A stretch of 64,000 nt of DNA from Pseudoduganella aquatica (lineage in GTDB: Bacteria > Pseudomonadota > Gammaproteobacteria > Burkholderiales > Burkholderiaceae_D): assembly GCF_009857595.1 (NCBI RefSeq), contig NZ_WWCU01000014.1, positions 62,001 through 126,000 of the forward strand, given 5' to 3'. The notes under the pieces were generated by a model. That model worked only from the letters and a program-made list of their open reading frames with translations. It was not told the DNA's origin and ran no database searches. How positions within the stretch are numbered: the first letter of the stretch is position 1; each line of letters starts with the position of its first letter. This document shows, in pieces, positions 61,782-64,000 of this stretch. Both the position numbers and the translations under genes were made by a program.

Positions 61782-62837
61782 TCACCGCGAGCCTTCGCGC
61801 TTGAGCAGTTCGGCCTTGCGCTCGACGCCCCAGCGGTAGCCGGAAATGCTGCCGTCGTTGCGCACCACGCGATGGCAGGGAATCGCCACCGCGATGGCGT
61901 TGGCGGCGCAGGCGCCCGCCACGGCGCGCGCGCCGCTCGGCACGCCCACCCGCTCGGCCAGTTCGGCGTAGCTGACGGTCTGCCCGGCCGGGATCTCGCG
62001 CAAGGCTTGCCACACGCGCTGCTGGAAGGCCGTGCCGCGCACGTCCAGCGGCAGGGCCAGGCCGATGCCCGGCGCCTCCACCAGACCTATCACCGCCGCC
62101 ACCACCTGTTCGTAGTCCGGCTCGGCGCCGATCAGTTCCGCTTTCGGGAAGCGGTCCTGCAAGTCGCGCGCCAGCGCGTCCGGGTCGTCGCCGATCAGGA
62201 TGGCGCAGATGCCCTTGTCCGTGCTGGCCACCAGGATGGCACCCAGCGAGCACTCGGCCACGGCGAAGCGGATCGCCGCGCCGCTGCCGCCGGCCTGGTA
62301 GGCGGTCGGCGTCATGCCCAGGGCGCCGGAGGACTGCGCGTAAAAGCGCCCGCTGGAGTTGAAGCCGGCCGCGTAGATGGCGTCCGTCACGCTGGCCTGC
62401 CCGGCAAGCCCGGCCTGGACCCGGCGCTGCTTCACGCCGGCCGCGTAGGCCTTGGGCGTGAGCCCGGTGTGGGCCTTGAAGATGCGGTGGAAATGGAAGC
62501 GGCTGATGCCGCCCGCTTCGGCCAGGCTGGCCAGGTCCGGCTCGCTCTCGGCCTCGTCGATCAGGCGGCACATCCGCGCCACCAGGGCGGCCTGGCGCTC
62601 GGCCAGCGGAGGCTGGTCCGGCTTGCAGCGCAGGCAGGGGCGGAAGCCGGCCGCCTCGGCTTCCTGCGCCGTGGCGTGGAAGCGCACATTGCCGCGCAGC
62701 GCGGGGCGCGAGCCGCACGAGGGGCGGCAGTAAATGCCGGTGGTGCGCACCGAATAGTAAAACTGGCCGTCGGCCTGGCCGTCGCGCTGCTGCACGGCGG
62801 CCCAGCGCTGTTCGTCATTGGTGAAGGTGGGTTTCAT
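61782..62837 (-). CDS. ada: Ada: bifunctional alkylation-response regulator and O6-methylguanine-DNA methyltransferase
   Basis: Protein of 351 residues with the full Ada architecture. The N-terminal methylphosphotriester domain has zinc cysteines 37, 41, 68 and 71 (IYCRPSCGSR, FRPCLRCKP). An AraC-type helix-turn-helix follows (DLASLAEAGGISRFHFHRIFKAHTGLTPKAYA), then the methyltransferase domain with acceptor Cys321 in IPCHRVVRNDGSISGYRWG. Methylation of the N-terminal cysteine turns Ada into an activator. The ATG at 62837 is preferred because GGAGCAGG precedes it; 62852 is an alternative. Divergent from hutC. Confidence 0.96.
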   Translation of the reverse strand: MKPTFTNDEQRWAAVQQRDGQADGQFYYSVRTTGIYCRPSCGSRPALRGNVRFHATAQEAEAAGFRPCLRCKPDQPPLAERQAALVARMCRLIDEAESEPDLASLAEAGGISRFHFHRIFKAHTGLTPKAYAAGVKQRRVQAGLAGQASVTDAIYAAGFNSSGRFYAQSSGALGMTPTAYQAGGSGAAIRFAVAECSLGAILVASTDKGICAILIGDDPDALARDLQDRFPKAELIGAEPDYEQVVAAVIGLVEAPGIGLALPLDVRGTAFQQRVWQALREIPAGQTVSYAELAERVGVPSGARAVAGACAANAIAVAIPCHRVVRNDGSISGYRWGVERKAELLKREGSR

Positions 62838-62957
62838 GGCCTGCTCCGTCATGGTGTCATTATGGGGCCATGCTATCGGGCCGCCAAGGCTGCCGCACTC
62901 CGGGTCTTGCTTTTGAATTCATGCCCTGATGCCCCTGCGCAATGCTAAAATCGCCAC

Positions 62958-63689
62958 ATGAACCAGCACACCAGCGAACCACAGGCAGCCGAAACCACTC
63001 CCATCTTCCAGCGCATCAAGGACCATTTGCTCGAGCAGATCGCCGCCGGCGTGTGGAAGGAGGGCGACGTGATCCCATCCGAACAGGCGCTGGTCAAGCA
63101 GTTCGGCGTGTCGCGCATGACGGTCAACCGCGCCGTGCGCGAACTGACCGCCGAACAGGTGCTCACGCGCCGCCAGGGCTCGGGCACCTATGTGGCGCAG
63201 CAAAAATACCAGGCCACGCTGCTGGAGATCAAAAGCATCGCCGACGAGGTGCGCGCGCGCGGCCATGCCCACCGCAGCAGCCTGCAGCTGCTGGAACAGA
63301 GCAAGGCCGGCGACCTGCTGGCCAAGCAGTTCGGGCTGCCGCCCGCTTCCGTGCTGTTCCATTCCGTGATCGTCCACTTTGAAAACGGCGTGCCCATCCA
63401 GGTGGAGGACCGCTGGGTCAACCCGGCCTGCGCGCCGCTCTACATGAGCCAGGACTTCGCCGCCATCACGCCCAACGAATACCTGATGGCCGCCGCGCCG
63501 CTGCAAGGGGCCACCTACAGCATCGAAGCGCTCAGCCCGCCGCGCGACATCGCCGACATGCTGGCCATCGACACCCGCCAGCCCTGCCTGGTGCTCAAGC
63601 GCCAGACCCGCTCGGCAGGCCAGGTGGCGTCCACCGCCACCATGTGGCACCCCGGCCACCGCTACCAGTTCGCCGGCAGTTTCGCCTGA
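62958..63689 (+). CDS. hutC: Histidine utilisation repressor HutC (GntR family)
   Basis: Repressor of 243 residues. The N-terminal GntR winged helix is PIFQRIKDHLLEQIAAGVWKEGDVIPSEQALVKQFGVSRMTVNRAVRELTAEQVLTRRQGSGTYVA. The C-terminal UTRA domain, which senses urocanate in HutC, spans about residues 90-240 (VEDRWVNPACAPLYMSQDFAAITPNEYLM; YSIEALSPPRDIADMLAIDTRQPCLVLKR). The terminal HPGHRYQFAGSF is HutC-like. Its operon, hutUHGFDI, lies 5.4 kb away on the other strand, whereas the two are often adjacent. No copy of the hut operator was seen upstream of hutC itself. Confidence 0.93.
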   Translation: MNQHTSEPQAAETTPIFQRIKDHLLEQIAAGVWKEGDVIPSEQALVKQFGVSRMTVNRAVRELTAEQVLTRRQGSGTYVAQQKYQATLLEIKSIADEVRARGHAHRSSLQLLEQSKAGDLLAKQFGLPPASVLFHSVIVHFENGVPIQVEDRWVNPACAPLYMSQDFAAITPNEYLMAAAPLQGATYSIEALSPPRDIADMLAIDTRQPCLVLKRQTRSAGQVASTATMWHPGHRYQFAGSFA

Positions 63690-63798
63690 GGCCGGAGGGC
63701 CGTCGCTTGCATGCTGCCAGCCGCGTGCAAGCCTGTGCCCGGAGGCCAAGAAGTAAACGCTTTTGTTAAAACTTCGATGCTATAGTTGACTGAACAAG

Positions 63799-64000
63799 AT
63801 GGGGCTGCGGCCCCGTTCCATTGTGAAAGGGAAGCTCTTGCTGCACCGCCGTCTTCAGTCCAGTTTGCCGCCCGGCCGGCGCCGCCTGCGCTGGGCGGCC
63901 GCGCTGGCCTGCGCGCTGGCGGCGGGCGGCGCCGGGGCGGCCGAACCCATCACCGTGCAGCTGAAATGGCTGCACCAGTTCCAGTTCGCGGGCTACTACG
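63799..64000 (+). CDS. NMT1/THI5-like substrate-binding domain protein (3' part beyond window)
   Basis: Only the N-terminus is present. A basic stretch is followed by a hydrophobic export signal (LRWAAALACALAAGGAGAAEP), then EPITVQLKWLHQFQFAGYY, the opening of an NMT1/THI5-like periplasmic domain. Such domains occur in ABC transporter binding proteins and as sensor regions of histidine kinases or GGDEF proteins; which applies cannot be told here. The start is uncertain: ATG 63799, GTG 63823 or TTG 63838 (with AAGGGAAG upstream). A possible -10, TATAGT, is at 63781-63786 (about 63780). Confidence 0.65.
   Translation, partial: MGLRPRSIVKGKLLLHRRLQSSLPPGRRRLRWAAALACALAAGGAGAAEPITVQLKWLHQFQFAGYY

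Noticed and set aside
63706..63731. Terminator after hutC
   Set aside because: CTTGCA and TGCAAG arms can pair, but the stem is short and no T-run follows, so support is too weak to list as a feature.

Overview
This is a GC-rich, densely packed chromosomal segment of a betaproteobacterium. The gene content points to Oxalobacteraceae (Massilia, Duganella, Janthinobacterium and relatives): a PaaX-controlled phenylacetate operon, a histidine pathway using HutF and HutG, a PEP-CTERM protein, paired TRAP binding proteins, many chemotaxis and sensory genes, and an 87-residue IF-1. The assignment rests on gene content only; no rRNA or tRNA gene was seen. Most intergenic gaps are short and no phage or insertion sequence was recognised.

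Layout. Positions 1-7658 (minus strand) hold the aerobic phenylacetate operon paaABCDE-paaG-paaH-paaI-paaK, with paaK cut by the window edge; the repressor gene paaX is divergent. Positions 8.9-11.7 kb hold a two-gene glycosyltransferase operon. Positions 11.8-19.6 kb hold a Cache-domain protein, two paralogous TAT-exported TRAP binding proteins, an M14 carboxypeptidase, a TonB-dependent receptor and an esterase-like lipoprotein. Positions 19.6-24.4 kb hold housekeeping genes (pmbA, darP/yjgA, a mog-like gene, a carboxylesterase, an MpaA-like amidase and an AhpD-like protein). Positions 24.5-30.5 kb hold a PEP-CTERM protein, a class III aminotransferase, an FAH-family hydrolase, an MFS transporter and a KamA-family aminomutase. 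Positions 30.7-32.9 kb hold a secreted Cache protein next to a chemoreceptor. Positions 33-50 kb are mixed: a 3-methyladenine glycosylase, HDOD and DUF2863-like proteins, a TPR lipoprotein, a CocE-type hydrolase, infA with an apparent structured RNA upstream, an MBL protein, an ArsR regulator with an SRPBCC-GST fusion, a hypoxanthine-DNA glycosylase, an EamA exporter, a GNAT acetyltransferase, a fused osmoprotectant transporter and a large zinc metalloprotease. Positions 50.2-57.6 kb hold hutUHGFDI. Positions 57.8-63.7 kb hold an amidohydrolase, a lower-GC Hcp/endopeptidase/putative immunity trio, a 2OG-Fe(II) oxygenase, ada and hutC. A truncated NMT1/THI5-type receptor begins at the right edge.

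Pathway logic. PaaK activates phenylacetate, PaaABCDE epoxidises the CoA ester, PaaG isomerises it to the oxepin, PaaH acts in the beta-oxidation-like steps and PaaI rescues stalled thioesters. HutH, HutU, HutI, HutF and HutG convert histidine to glutamate and formate. The hut promoter has a HutC-type palindrome lying exactly between its -35 and -10 boxes.

The most notable signals are: (i) a family of REPIN-like paired inverted repeats at seven loci plus one degenerate copy, three of which supply the stop codon and last residues of neighbouring genes; (ii) an orphan type VI module (Hcp, LAS-type peptidoglycan endopeptidase, exported four-cysteine protein) of lower GC content; (iii) a likely structured noncoding RNA of about 250 nt upstream of infA with its own promoter and terminator; (iv) a 12-bp hairpin that buries the ribosome binding site of the lipoprotein gene at 17261; and (v) an in-frame SRPBCC-GST fusion.
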